The position numbers and the translations under genes are program-made. A DNA stretch of 64,000 nt from NCBI GenBank assembly GCA_008828725.1, contig MEHQ01002976.1, positions 1-64,000 of the forward strand, read 5' to 3'. Below are positions 45,601-57,109 of this stretch, one piece after another. The notes under the pieces were generated by a model. It saw nothing but the letters and a program-made list of their open reading frames with translations, searched no databases and was not told where the DNA came from. Every line of letters begins with the position of its first letter. The first letter of the stretch is position 1. Origin of the DNA: Saccharina japonica. Taxonomy: Eukaryota > Sar > Phaeophyceae > Laminariales > Laminariaceae.

Positions 45601-46703
45601 GGTGCATGAAAAAGAGGAAAAAAAGAAAAAGAAAAAAAAAGAAATGAAAAATAAACATAATAAAGCAAATCAACAATCAAACAACCAAACAAGACATGAC
45701 AAAAAAAACGTGTCGTGCTTCTCCCAGAGGAGATGCGACAGACAATAAAATCAAATTAAATGAAACGAAATGAAATCGAATGAAAAACAACGCAAGCAGA
45801 GCAAGACTAAGAACGACAGGAAATAACAGGCAACCGGAGCACAACTAAAGCACATTCCAGGCAGCCGAGAGGCAGGTTTATACCCGTAGTACAGAGAGGT
45901 TCTACCAGTACAGGTGTACATACTGATGTGTGTGTGTTCTTCACATTAAAGCTGTAGATACATACGGTACAGCAGTAGTAGGCAAAAACAAAGTTTCACC
46001 CTGGACGGAAATATAAGGAGCATGTAGTATGTAAACAGTAACTTATACTCCTTGAGTATGAAAACAAAACTGTCCTTACATTTTTACACGCACAACTACC
46101 GTAGGTAGGCAGGTAGGCAGGTAGGTAGGTAGGCAGGGCGCTGAGGTGGGAGTGAAGATTATTGTACCCCTAGCTCTACCTTGCAGTGTCTACCGCCTTC
46201 CCCTACGTTGTCGGAACAGCAAACCTTATTGAATACATACCTGGTATACAGCAGTAGACTACTCTTACGCAGCTTCGCCCTCGCCTGAGTCATACTGCGA
46301 TTGCTGAAATCGAGTGCATACGTGAGCCTCGCGATGGTCTCACCTGGTTTAGAGTGTTAGCCCAGACGGAGAAGACCTCGCAGCCCTCGGCTGCCTTTCC
46401 TTCGTGAGGCATGAACTTGGTTCCGTCGAAGTACTCCTTCGGGTACTCCATCCACTCGTCCTTACCCTGCGTGCTTCGAAAGGCGACCACCAAGTGGTTT
46501 TTCGCGCCGTTCCGGTACCACGCGGCAGCAACGATGAAGCCCTGTGCCGACGTCGAGGGGCGCCACGCTTGTTCGAGTTCGAGGTCGAACGCCGCTGCCC
46601 TGGACCGCAAATCGCCCCATGACGTCGCTTTCACAGCGTCGCAAAGCCCTCGACAGACGTGTGTTTGCTGCTCGGAACTGGCCATCGTCATCCCGCGCTT
46701 CAT
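42130..46703 (-). CDS. Class 3 (alpha/beta-hydrolase) lipase, gene 2, two exons
   Basis: Exon 1 is 46703-46344 (ATG, 120 codons, CAG|GTGAGA) and exon 2 is 42657-42130 (after CTGTACAG), with a 3.7-kb phase-0 intron; the product is 295 aa, as in gene 1. Ser in TGHSKGGA, Asp in HNKADLV and His in GGMKHGG are all retained, so it reads as functional. VVAFRSTQ has Ser where gene 1 has the family-typical Gly. Exon 2 differs from gene 1 at about 17 of 175 residues, e.g. TWGVRGNEENG for TWTVRGNGTAG. Its exon 1 lies in the recent direct duplicate D1 and its exon 2 in the older inverted arm. The intron matches the gene 1 intron inversely but lacks the hAT-like and TA-target elements. Confidence 0.75.
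43362..43623. mobile_element. Foldback/MITE, 262 bp, single-half version
   Basis: Ends AGTATGACGACGCATGCTAC and, reversed, AGTATGACGCGTGCTACGG are inverted repeats. Internally it matches one half of the 31163-31684 element, including GGAGCCCGATCGTTCAGAAA. In gene 1 the matching position (about 25820) holds only a short AGTATCC-like remnant, so the element was either inserted here or excised there. Confidence 0.65.
43738..43975 (+). mobile_element. SINE body in the gene 2 intron
   Basis: GAGGGAAGAAAGTGCTG, GGTCTGAGCTACGACGAC and an A-rich tail with ACAAACGCAAACAAAC show the SINE body without its tRNA-like head. It is the uninterrupted counterpart of the split SINE in the gene 1 intron. Confidence 0.58.
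44216..44350 (-). mobile_element. LINE 3'-end copy, short
   Basis: GTGTGTGTTCTTCACATTAA followed by the complement of the GTCGACGGGTA terminus and the GTGACCACATA block. It is 5'-truncated after about 130 bp. Confidence 0.6.
44586..44700 (+). mobile_element. LINE 3'-end scrap
   Basis: GTGCTGGAAGTCGAGGGATA and GAACGTGGAAGAACACACAT resemble the LINE terminus in plus orientation, strongly diverged. Its flank matches about 23340-23470 in gene 1. Confidence 0.45.
44941..45340 (-). mobile_element. 5'-truncated LINE 3' region
   Basis: Begins GTGTGTGTTCTGCACATTCA and runs back through the terminal, GTGACCACATAATAACTGG, GCATTGTCTGC and GCACGACACTTTCTC blocks. It is a moderately diverged copy of the LINE 3' end. 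Confidence 0.65.
45397..45950 (-). mobile_element. 5'-truncated LINE 3' region, with a second terminal scrap
   Basis: A longer copy of the LINE 3' end (45397-45906), from GTGTGTGTTCTTCACATTAA back to GGTTCTACCAG near the decayed C-terminus. A separate terminal fragment (TGTGTGTGTTCTTCACATTA) follows at 45928-45948. About 80 bases further right, at 46033, begins the sequence shared with the window start. Confidence 0.65.
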
Positions 46704-48780
46704 GCCGTGATGCAGGCAGCTACAACAGCAACAGCAAGCAGTAGTAGTACTGTTGTAGTACCAAAGCACAGCAAGCAGTAGTAGTACTAAGAGTTGTAGT
46801 GTGGCTTCTGAATCAGAAGGTGTTCAATACTGTTATCCAGATCATAAGGCGATGTAGCTCACAAACGCGCGGCAATCGACCAAATTCGCCCGCAGAGAGA
46901 AGGAGGGCCTGCGTACTCGTCTGGGGGAGAATGACGGGAAAACAGGGAATGACTGGAGTGGGGGAACCTGGAGTGAGAGGGAGCGGGGCTCATGGACCGG
47001 GCACCTTACGTATTGTACAAATACCTCGTCCTCGTGCCTTTATCTACAGAAGTACTCTAGGGCAATCCGCATATACGTATACGTGGTGAGCGAAAAGGTC
47101 TCTATGCTTCGGGCTGTTGCAGCGATGCATAGCATAATAATCTGAGAAGTTTGCCATCCGCCGCTGTCTGGTTGGTTGGTGTCGACATCCCCCGAACTTG
47201 ACCAGAGTAGATGAAATAAATGGCTGAAATGTACAGCAGTGGCAGTAAGTATTAATAGTAGTATTAATAGTACTGTAGTAGTGGTCCCTTTATAGTGCCG
47301 ACTGAGTAGTGCCAGTTCCCCGCTGTGTGTGTGTTCTTCACATATTTAAACCGTTTTTTCTACCCGCCGACATCCAGCACACCCAGTGTCCGTGCCGATT
47401 CTTCATCCTGAAGAGATACGAGTACACAACAAGTAAAGCTGTTTGTGGCCACAAAATCACGAAACAGATGGAATCGCCCGACACACAGGTGGATTTCGCC
47501 AATCAATGTGTTACGATATTGTTTGGGGTAGTGCCGCGGTTGCCGCTTATAGTGTACCTGGTCTTGACCTGGTAGGTAATATTATTGGCTGGCGGAGATC
47601 GGCACCGTATACTGTATGACAGTGTATATCACACCCCCGGGGTGGATTTCGAAGCGGATGAATTTCGAAGCGAGTTTTCTCCGTAACCACGGGGGGCATA
47701 GACAACGAAAAAAGCGGCTTTCCGAGCATCTCGTCGAGATCTTTCCATGGACGGGTCGCTCGGGGTTAGCGCTCGACCGGTTGTCGAGCAAATCAGCGTT
47801 GAAACTCGTCCGAGGGGGTGTGGTATACAACAGTGCCATATACGGTATACCGGGTCTATAGAGGGATAAACACTGACTGTACTTTGTGAGTTACCTGTGG
47901 TAAAAACCCTTGCTTTAACAATTTGGTAGAAGTTAGGCCAAGCCGTACACAGTACGTATTATCTAATTTATGGTATTAGTATTCAAACACAACCCTTTTG
48001 AGTTTGGACATTAAGCGACTGAACTTGAGTATTATCTTCAAACTACGACCAACCCAATCGGTCTTTTTTTGTTGCCCTCGCGTTTGCCGGGCCAATCCTC
48101 GTAAGGAACGGCCGTCGTGGACCTGGCCAGCTCAGCCCTACTGCACTACTGCCCCATTACGCTCATCATCGTCGTAACCGTTGACTCTACGTACAGGTGT
48201 CGCCGCGTCCCAGTGTCCTTCGCGTGATTGTCGCCCCTGGCGAAACGGGCGGCACAACCGCGCGTGGGAGATCTATTCGTATAGGATCACCGGCTGGGAC
48301 TTTTTACTACCAAACAAACATAATGAAATATATAAGTATATACACACTGTAGCCGCTAAGGCAAAACAAAACGCAAGGTTTTGAAATACAGCACTCATCA
48401 GTATGTGTTTCCGCGCTATATACGACGATTGTAATGTTATAATGCCGCCAAGAAAGAGCATATTGCTGCTGCGGATATTTGGTCGAAGGGGCCTGAGAAG
48501 ACGTTTCCCGGATTACTCCCAGGGCTTATAACGCGTGTATGCGATCTCGCATTGCAACAAACAGCTTACTACGAATGTGTGCATGTGCTCTTCACATTAC
48601 ACCTTCCTTTCTACCAGTCGACATCCAGCACGGTGCACAACACTTCGCCAGGCTCCGATCGGCACACCACCAAATCCTCCTGCGTGTCATTGGCTTCCAG
48701 CGTCGGCAGCGTGGCGACTATAGGACCCTCTCGTACGCAAAGGCTCTCAAGCAGACACGATGCGAGAGCATCGAAACGAC
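46033..48780. repeat. Direct segmental duplication D1, right copy
   Basis: Near-identical to 1-2752. It carries exon 1 of lipase gene 2 (46344-46703), the 5' flank, the old LINE remnant at 47331-47576 and otherwise gene-free sequence (47577-48562). Compared with the left copy, the LINE reading frame at its right end continues uninterrupted past 48780. Confidence 0.9.
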
Positions 48781-49791
48781 AATCCGTAAACGGCGTCTGT
48801 TCTTTGCGGGAGCCGTGGCACGGCAACCCAAGGGGCGACTACCCAGTCGGATTATGTTCGGGACCATGACGGGTGGGGAGGGACGCAGACCGGGCGGACA
48901 ACCAAAGTCCTGGCAGAAATGCCTTGCTGAAGACCTCAAGGTGTTTCAAGCCTCCAAGGGGTCCACGGCACAGGTCCCGTTGGTGTTTGGAGTAGAGACC
49001 GCAGTATGGACCGTTGCAGCAACTAAAGTGGGCAAGTGGCACAGGGGGGTCCTCGAAGCGGCTGAACAGTTCATGATCCGGTGGCACAAGGTAGAGGCGG
49101 AACTGAGTAGACAGCGCCACGCATCCGTTGCGGGGGGTGCAAAAGGGAATGGGAAGGGGGGGGGCAACAGTCGTACGGAAACCGCGGCTGATGAGAGCAG
49201 GAGGGAAACAGCCGACAGGGTAGCAAGGTACCAGGCTGACTAGTAAGTCCCACCTAGACTACCCGTGCCGCGCACCTCTGTAGCCGCTTCGAACGCGGCA
49301 CTGTTTCTGGTGGTCTTTCTTTCCCTTTGTTTGTTTGTTTGTTTGATTTTTTTTTTTTTTTTCTTTTTTTCATTTTTCTTTTTGCTTGTTGTATTGCCTG
49401 TTGTTGCTTCTCAAGGGGGGCACGACAGCGATGCTACAACCCCTCGCATCATTTGCTTCGTTTACTTTGTTTCACTTATTTATGTTACCGTGATCGCTTT
49501 TGCCTTTGTTTCTCCGCCTTCCGTATTTTTCCTAGGACTTTCTTTGGTGGTTTAGCTACGTACGTATTCATTTTGTTTTTGTCATTCCCCGCTCTCTTTC
49601 CGGGACTCTCGTGTGTTACACGAGAACGAAACGGAATTGAGTTGGAAGTGCCACGTACCCGTTGTATGTGTGTGTGTGTGTGTTCTTCACATTAAACCTT
49701 CCTTTCTACCCGTCGACATCCAGCACACCCAGTGTCCGTGCCGATTCCTCATCCTAAAAAGGTACCAGTTCTGTGGTCACAACACTACGAC
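48563..49791 (+). mobile_element. 5'-truncated LINE: C-terminal ORF, 3' region and inverted LINE end
   Basis: An inverted 3'-terminal cap (48588-48632) joins LINE coding sequence (48633-49243, about 200 residues from [12 protein letters not shown] to the stop), nearly identical to the end of the 6398-8332 ORF. The 3' module follows to 49670. There an inverted LINE 3' end starts with a TG run (49669-49682) and continues to 49791, where the D2 duplicate begins. It is a dead, truncated copy but its ORF part is open. Confidence 0.75.
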
Positions 49792-50620
49792 AGGTCAACT
49801 TGTCGACTAGTCCACTCGAGTTGTCTGCGTATATCTCTGGCCGGGCCTTTCAGCCCAGTGCTGGCGGCAATGAATCATGCGCGAGTCCACTCAAATTTTT
49901 TTCCCTGCGTAGCTCTCTCCAGAATGGTCCAGCCTTTCAGCAATGCCGGTGGCAATAAAACCACACGCTCCATGCCGACGGAGAGCAATCCCACGGTAGG
50001 GGTACCACTTTTAGGCTCAATGTTTTCTGACCGGTTGTGCTCCTCACGCGAGTAACCGCCGGATACTATTATTGTTTTACTGGTATACAAGTATTTGCTT
50101 TTGGACTACCGCATTGGGAGAAATGGTCGAGTTGCGCGAGCGAATGTTTCCGAAGCCATGTTTTGGGTGAGATATTGAGCTCCTCATGTCAGGAGCTCAG
50201 AAAATTCTGCTGCGCCCCTACCGTGGGATGACCCCGGAGTGAGGGAGTCACCATGAATGAACGGGCATTGTGGGGCCAAACAACAAGGGGCGGCGCGATG
50301 GGGCACGGCCTCTGTTCGCTAAGCATGTAAAAACGCCAGAACCACGAACTTTCATCAACACCATTTTGCTGGCTTGGCGAACTAACCAGCCCCCCCCAGT
50401 ACCCAAACGCGCGTCTCGCCGATGTGATCGTCTGCCCGATCGATGCTATACTCAAGGACGCTACTCGTACGTACGGTTGGAACGCGAGATATGCAGTGCC
50501 TGTATGTAGGTGGTCGCGTTCGGTGCCCTCGGGTCAAGATTAATATACCGGCTTCTTGTGAAAGAGAAACGTGACCCATCGCGAAACGCACACCTTCCCT
50601 CTGCCCCCAACTCTGTACAG

Positions 50621-51148
50621 ACCTGGACCGTTCGAGGAAACGGAACGGCAGGAAGCAAGGACACCCTGCGCGACATGATATGGAGGCAGCTGAACGCCGG
50701 GGGAAGCGTGTGGCTCACTGGACACAGCAAGGGCGGGGCTGTCGCTACTACCGCATCCTCGCGGCTCCTCTTCGGAGACTCGGTCAACGATGCGACTCTA
50801 CCCGACAAGGCCGTTCGTCGACCAGATGCCGACAAGTTAATGATTCTGAACGGACCCCTGTCGAGGCTGTCCGTCACCACGTTCAACGCTCCGAAGGCCT
50901 TCAAGTCCAAGCTAGCGGCGATGTACAACCAGGTTTTGCATGATGTTGGGGGGCAGCACGTGCGTGTCAAGCATAACAAGGCCGACCTGGTGAGAAAGGC
51001 ACCTCCCATCATCGGTGGCATGAAACACGGTGGGGACGATCATCGCACTGGCGAAGCATCGGAGAAGGTGTTCGTATTCGGCGCCTTCGTAGGACGTTGT
51101 CCATGCGCGGCGGCTGCGTCGGGTTTGACGGTGATCAAGGAGCAGTGA
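50621..51148 (+). pseudogene. Orphan lipase exon 2 (catalytic half only)
   Basis: It is almost identical to gene 1 exon 2, including the splice acceptor CTGTACAG ending at 50620 and all three catalytic residues. No plus-strand exon 1 lies upstream: the preceding sequence is 0.8 kb of intron end, then LINE, then a minus-strand exon 1 (46344-46703) pointing the other way. A small change upstream (TCGCGAAACGC for TCGCTAACGC) also removes the intron stop, so the frame runs on to 50510. It should not yield a complete lipase unless joined to another first exon. Confidence 0.75.
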
Positions 51149-54100
51149 TGTTCGAAAGAACACGTACTTTCGTCCTCTTCTTTCCTTCGGCGAAGACGGC
51201 TAATGTTTCCAACAAAATAGTGCTGTTAAACAAATTGTTTTACAACGTGTTAAAAGTATGTGTGGGATGCCGTTGATCCCCCTATTCGGTGGAAAACTAC
51301 TGTACGATATTCAATACCTGTGGCAGGCCGCGTACACACGACGACGAGGCGATTGCCCGTGTCATGCGACAACCATACCATGGGTGGATGGACTGCCTCA
51401 AGGGCGACCTTCGGGAGGTTGGCCGCGCATACCCGACAGGTGGCCTGAAGCACCGCAGACGGCGGGCTGGTGGAACGAGCGGGTCAAGTACGGGGGTGGT
51501 GTTCTTAACGCGAGGGTGATAAGACGATCGGGTGGGGAGGGGGCAGCGAAAGCGAGAGACACTCGTCCCTAACCGTGGCATCGAGTGTCGACGCCAAGTC
51601 GGGGATGGGGGTGGGAGGAGGGAGCCTAGGGTGCCGCCGCCATGTAGTGTATCCTGCCAAAAGAGGCTCATGACTGGATGTGACCGTCGGTATCGATAGG
51701 AGATGTGTTTCGCCTGACCATGACCTGCCGCGATAAAGCCAGTTATGTAGGCCCCTTGGAGTTTATTTGGCGTTTCTATATATCATACCTACATTCTCCA
51801 CTTTCCTTGTTTTGGTGCACTGTCTGTCATTGTGCGTGTTCCTAAGTCTCTTCGTCAATGCTGCTGTAGCTGCTTGATAGCGTCTCGCTTTACGAACGTT
51901 GACGTATTTTCTCTTGTATATACCCTCGATCCAACTCGATCGATCCAAGTGTTGGTTATCTTTGGTGGGACCAGCTTTGCTTACTGCAGGTCATTTGGGT
52001 GTGTTTCTCTTATTATTTTGAGTTTTATGTGTGTTCGTTGATAGAGTTGTTGCCGTGATTGATGCTGCCACCTTTCGCTGGTGCGCCTTTTGGCCCGAGC
52101 TCCACAGGTATTTTGCACCGCAAACCTGGTCGCCGCACCGTAGTGTAGCCTATTGGACTACGGTCCTGCTAGCGGTGGGAGGGGGGGGGTTGACTCACCC
52201 TCCATGTTTGGTTGATGTGGTTACGTACTACGTTGCATACCAATGTGTTCGTAAATACAAGGATCGTTTTCATATCAATATGAGTATTCAAGTGTTTCTT
52301 ATATATTTTGACAGACTAGTGCTTGTAATGGCGGTAGTAGAGGCCCGCTTGGGGCTCCTGACTCTGTTCCGTGTTTTCGTTCACGGTATTTCTGCCCCGT
52401 CCAACATAGAACCCCTTGAAGCTCGTCACTTGCATTGTTACGTTCTGGGTGTTTCGTTGTTTTCGTTTGCGATGATTTTCTTCTTCGTTTCTGTCTACAC
52501 GTTTCTCTCCAGTTCCTGAGCTGTTTTTTTCTTGTCTCCGCCTCGCCTTGGTGTGTGCGGTATACCAGTAGCCTATGTCCTAACGTTCATTTGTTTGTGC
52601 CCTTGGGCACTGGTTTGATACTTCGAAGTACTTGTTTTGCGATATGTGTGTGACTCTTACGTTTCGCTTTATTACTTTACTACTGTAAACTAGTTTCTTG
52701 GTTCTGGGGATGCTGTCGCCAGCCTGGTCTGGTATAACCCCCCTTGGGCCCAGCTCACAGTTATGTTGCGCACCAGCCCTGATCACTGCACAGTATTATT
52801 ACGCTGGCAGGAAGTTAAGAAGGCCGTTGTTTTTGGCGGTGGGGGGTAGCGCCTTACTCCACTCCCTCCGCCTGGTAATTCGTATTGCCCTTTTTGCTTA
52901 GCTGTCGCGAGGAGGCGCTGTGAGGCCTTGCTCCTTGCTGTGCGACAGCAAAAAGTTGAACCCCCCGGTTAGACGTGTAGGGGGGTGCTTGGGATTAGAA
53001 GGGGTATGTCCGCCCCAATGGCGGAGAGACCATGTTTTGGATTTAGCAGTTCGCCCGAATTCACTACGAGACGTATGAGGTGCAGTGGTGCAGTGCAGTG
53101 TGGGTCTAATAAATAGACACAAAACCGTCAGCACTATATCGTGGGCAAAACCCGACAAAGAATCGGTCGAAATTCTAGCTATATTTTGCATTATTATGGT
53201 GTGTTTTGGGACCCCGCGTCAGGGACCAAACCGTTGAAACTCTACTCGCGGCTTCGGCAGTACCTATCTGTAGAGCCAAAGTGAGTAGACTACGTACTAC
53301 ATGCATTACGTGCTTAGCCATTTTTGTTGTGTTGTTAGATTTTGGGTGCGCAAGGCCGTGTCTGGCGTTCTCCCAATATACGTATCAGGTGTGTACGAGT
53401 ACTGTGTAGTATCAATAGTCGGCGTACGTACGTACCATACTACAGTACGTACGTGTCTTATGGTTCGCGTACAGTACGTAGTTGCACATTGTCTTATCGG
53501 TTTCCTTGCGTACGTTGCAGCCTGTCTTGTAACGAGGCGTGGCCACACCTTGATAGCGATGAGTGCTTCAATGCTGTGCTTGGTAATACTCCAGCTTGGT
53601 TGGGCTAGATTGGATGCTGTGCTTTGAAAGACTCTTACTAATAGGTTTATTCGGCCGGCTCTGGATGCTGTGGCTGAGAAAAACTCTTCGTATATAAGTT
53701 GATTGGGTCGCTTGTAACCTACCACCTGGTTTACCCCTTAGCCAATCAGAGTGCGTACATACCCTTAGCTACCTTAGGAAGGTTCGCTACCAGCACGTAA
53801 CCGAACAAGGTTGTGGCCAGGGAATAATTCAATTCGTTGGAGACCAACCAACTCACAGTTGATTTTGTGTACGCGTATCGTTTGGGTGTCACTTGCACGA
53901 ACGATGGTTGAGCTTTACGCGTTTTCAAGGGAGGGGCTGCTCTTCCCCAGCCCTCCCGTGTGCATGCGCATTTTCCCGTATTGAAGTGACAAGGGAGGAT
54001 GAGGGGGGGGGGGGGGGGCCACGATTCCTCCTTTTCGCGGGGATATACACACGCCCGTCCCAGAAACACGGGGAAACGCGGTCGAACTACTGACTGATCG

Positions 54101-54551
54101 CGCCACGCAATTGCAACGCCCTCCCCCCTTCCTGTTTTTGTGAAACACATGCAAACCTGCTCACCTCGAGGACTCGCATGTGCTAAAAACGGCCAGATAG
54201 AAGCCCCCTCTTCACCGACCACTATATATCATCGTCCGTCCAGCACGCCTTCGGGTGTATTAACGGCCAGATAGAAGCCCCCTCTTCACCGACCACTATA
54301 TATCCTCGTCCGTCCAGCACGCCTTCGGGTGTATTTTGGGTCAACTCTTATCGGGAACCGACCAAGGTTGCCGAACGGTTCGTTCACTTTTTGTTGATAA
54401 CGATCCTCCTCTTATCGTGATTGCACCACCCACTTATCGACCACTACTACTACTATTAATACTGCTGCTGTAAGGCGTATACGCGTGCTTTCGGTCAGTA
54501 TATATTTTGTCTCAAACGGGCTGCTCACATATAAGGAACTCACCACGATTG

Positions 54552-55076
54552 ATGCATGATGCGTGCTACGGTAGAGGTAGCACTTTTTGGCTGAATCGTT
54601 TTCTGAACGATCGGGCTCCTTAACCCAAATTCGTCGGACTTTCATTCTTGTGACGAAATATGTTTCAGAAGTACTTCCGTCATGAGATTTATCATCCGGC
54701 AGCACTTTCATTTTCCTCCAAAATCTTTTTTTTCGGTGAGGTATGACGCTCCTTAAGGGAGGAGCTCAGAAAAAACATGGTGCACCTCTATCGTAGCATG
54801 CGTCGCATGCTACTACGGTAGAGGTGCACCTGCATCCAGACCATTTTCTGAGGATGGTCACTTGAGGAGCTCTACACTTCGCCCCAACAAAAAAAAAAAA
54901 ATGGAGGGAAATAAAAGTGCTACTCGTAATCGATGACCAATCCCCCGACCTAAGTGTCAGGTGAAGCATTCTGCAAGACAAGAATGAGACTTCGACGGTT
55001 TTGGTTTAAGAAGCCCCGCCATCCAGAAAACGTTTCAGTCAAAAAGTGTCACTGGGATATCTATCGTATCCCGCGT
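54552..55076. mobile_element. Compound foldback element, second copy
   Basis: Duplicate of 31163-31684 with the same flanking CGATTG repeats; it was present before the D2 duplication. Differences are a few bases and a longer A run (54891-54901). Confidence 0.7.
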
Positions 55077-55660
55077 CGATTGCTGAGTAGTAGGGTTTCC
55101 AACTCGAAACCACGAACCGCCGCGAAAACCGGCCGTCTTCGCAAGTGGTTCGGGAATTGGACCGCTACTACAGTACAGTAGTCGAAAACCCCGCTCAGCG
55201 TTAAAATGTGTGTTTTGTGTGTCACCATGGCCCATTCCTCTCCCATCTGTCGCGGGAAGGTGGGACGGTACACTTAATGGCGGGTGGGGAAAAGGCGGCA
55301 CGCCTCGCAACTCTGCAACACCCCCCGCTCGGCGCAAGCCTCTTGCATGCTGCCCTGCTCGTGGTCCTCGATGTTTCTGGCGTACAGTCACGTACCTGGT
55401 AGTATACCGGTTCGGTTTCTTCTCCCTTCGGATTTCTCTCTACACTGATCGACGACCGCTTGCTTGCAAGTTGGAAGTGTTTAAATTCCTCGTACTCGTA
55501 CAGTACAGGGTACCTAACAAGAAAACAGGCTAATAAAAAAGCAGGCTGCGATTTAAGAGTAAAAAAAGAAATTCGGGAGTCGTTATCTCGAAATTACAGT
55601 AGTGTAGACAGTACCCTCTCTCAAATACGAAATCCAGGCTGGATATTTCCTGTTTCTTGT

Positions 55661-56470
55661 TACAGTAGTAACCATCTGAGAACGGTACTTTTTTTTTGGG
55701 GTTCTGCCGATGGCTGTACTGAAAGAACCAAGGCGACAATTCACACGCCGGTTGTGTCCAACAATGCCCTGAGTGAAAATGAAAATTCGCTTTCGCGTCG
55801 ATCTTTATATTTTTCAGTTTTGCTTTAGTTATAGCCTTAAAAGGCTATTTTTGGTAAGGATTTCAAATGGTCAATTTTCAATACATTTATTTTCGGCTGG
55901 CTCAGGAAACCACATTCTAGACCCGATATTGAAAATGTGTTCCCGGAGGACTGTGGTGACAAGCTATACGATCATCATACAAGTTGTATTGATCATCATA
56001 CAAGTTGTATTGTAGTAAAATATCCATTTTTGATGGCGATGAAAATTTTTCCGTTTTCGGCTTTTTTCCTTACTGACAGTAAGGAATTAACCCCAAAACG
56101 GAAAAATTTTCAGCGCCATCAAAAATGGATATTTTACTACAATACAACTTGTATGATGATCGTATAGCTAATCACCACAATCCTCCGGGAACACATTTTC
56201 AATATCGGGTCTAGAATATGGTTTCCTGAGCCAGCCGAAATTAAATATATTGAAAATTGGCCATTTGCAATCCTTACCAAAAATAGCCTTTCAAGGCTAT
56301 AACTAAAGCAAAACTGAAAAATATAAAAATCGACGCGAACGCGAATTTTCGTTTTCACTCAGGGCATTGTTGGACACAACCGGCGTGTGAATTGTCGCCT
56401 TGGTTCTTTCAGTACAGCCATCGGCAGAACCCACAAAAAAAAGTACCGTTCTCAGATGGTTACTACTGTA
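55661..56470. repeat. Large palindrome, intact copy (about 810 bp)
   Basis: The arms meet near 56066-56078 (CTTACTGACAGTAAGG), giving an almost perfect hairpin of about 400 bp per arm. A 21-bp direct repeat (GATCATCATACAAGTTGTATT, twice, about 55970-56011) lies in the left arm only. The left copy in D1/D2 numbering (32271-32975) lost 55974-56077 of this structure. Confidence 0.82.
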
Positions 56471-57109
56471 GGTGTCCTGTACTGTATGTTTGCGCAGATT
56501 ATCATGGAATCGGTCTCTCCCTCTCGTATATCGCCAAAGGTATCCATTACGTGCGTCCAACTGGCCCGCTGTTGACAGTCTCCACGTACGGGGGTGATGC
56601 CATCGTTTTCGCTGTCATACCGCGTTTAGGCCGTTCGGCCGAGTGCCTCTATAACCCCTCTCAAAACTCACCTTAAAAAACGTTTTTGGTTGGCGCAGCG
56701 CAACTAATATCATCGCGTTTTAACTTACTTTAAAACTCGTTGCGGTGCATGTGAATACTTGAGTATATATCTACATATCATATATATATAGATATCGCGA
56801 AACCACTCACCACGAGCGCTTTGAACTGCGAAACAAAAAAATGATGAGTAGTAACTCAGCAGAGTGGGTGTCTCTCCCGAGTACCTCTGAGCGGCTCAAA
56901 GCGAAACCCCGTAAACTTCTCCAGCCTAGCGTAGCCTTGGCCCAGTGAACACGAATTTGTCTCGGGAAGTCGTTTAGCTCATACTGTACAGCACATGCAA
57001 AATTTGGTCGGGTCGCGCTAAACAACATCTTCGAAGGCATGCTTCGGGTGGGATACTGAGCTCCGCATCGTGTGTGAGGAGTCACAGAACATAATAATCC
57101 ACCGCCCCT

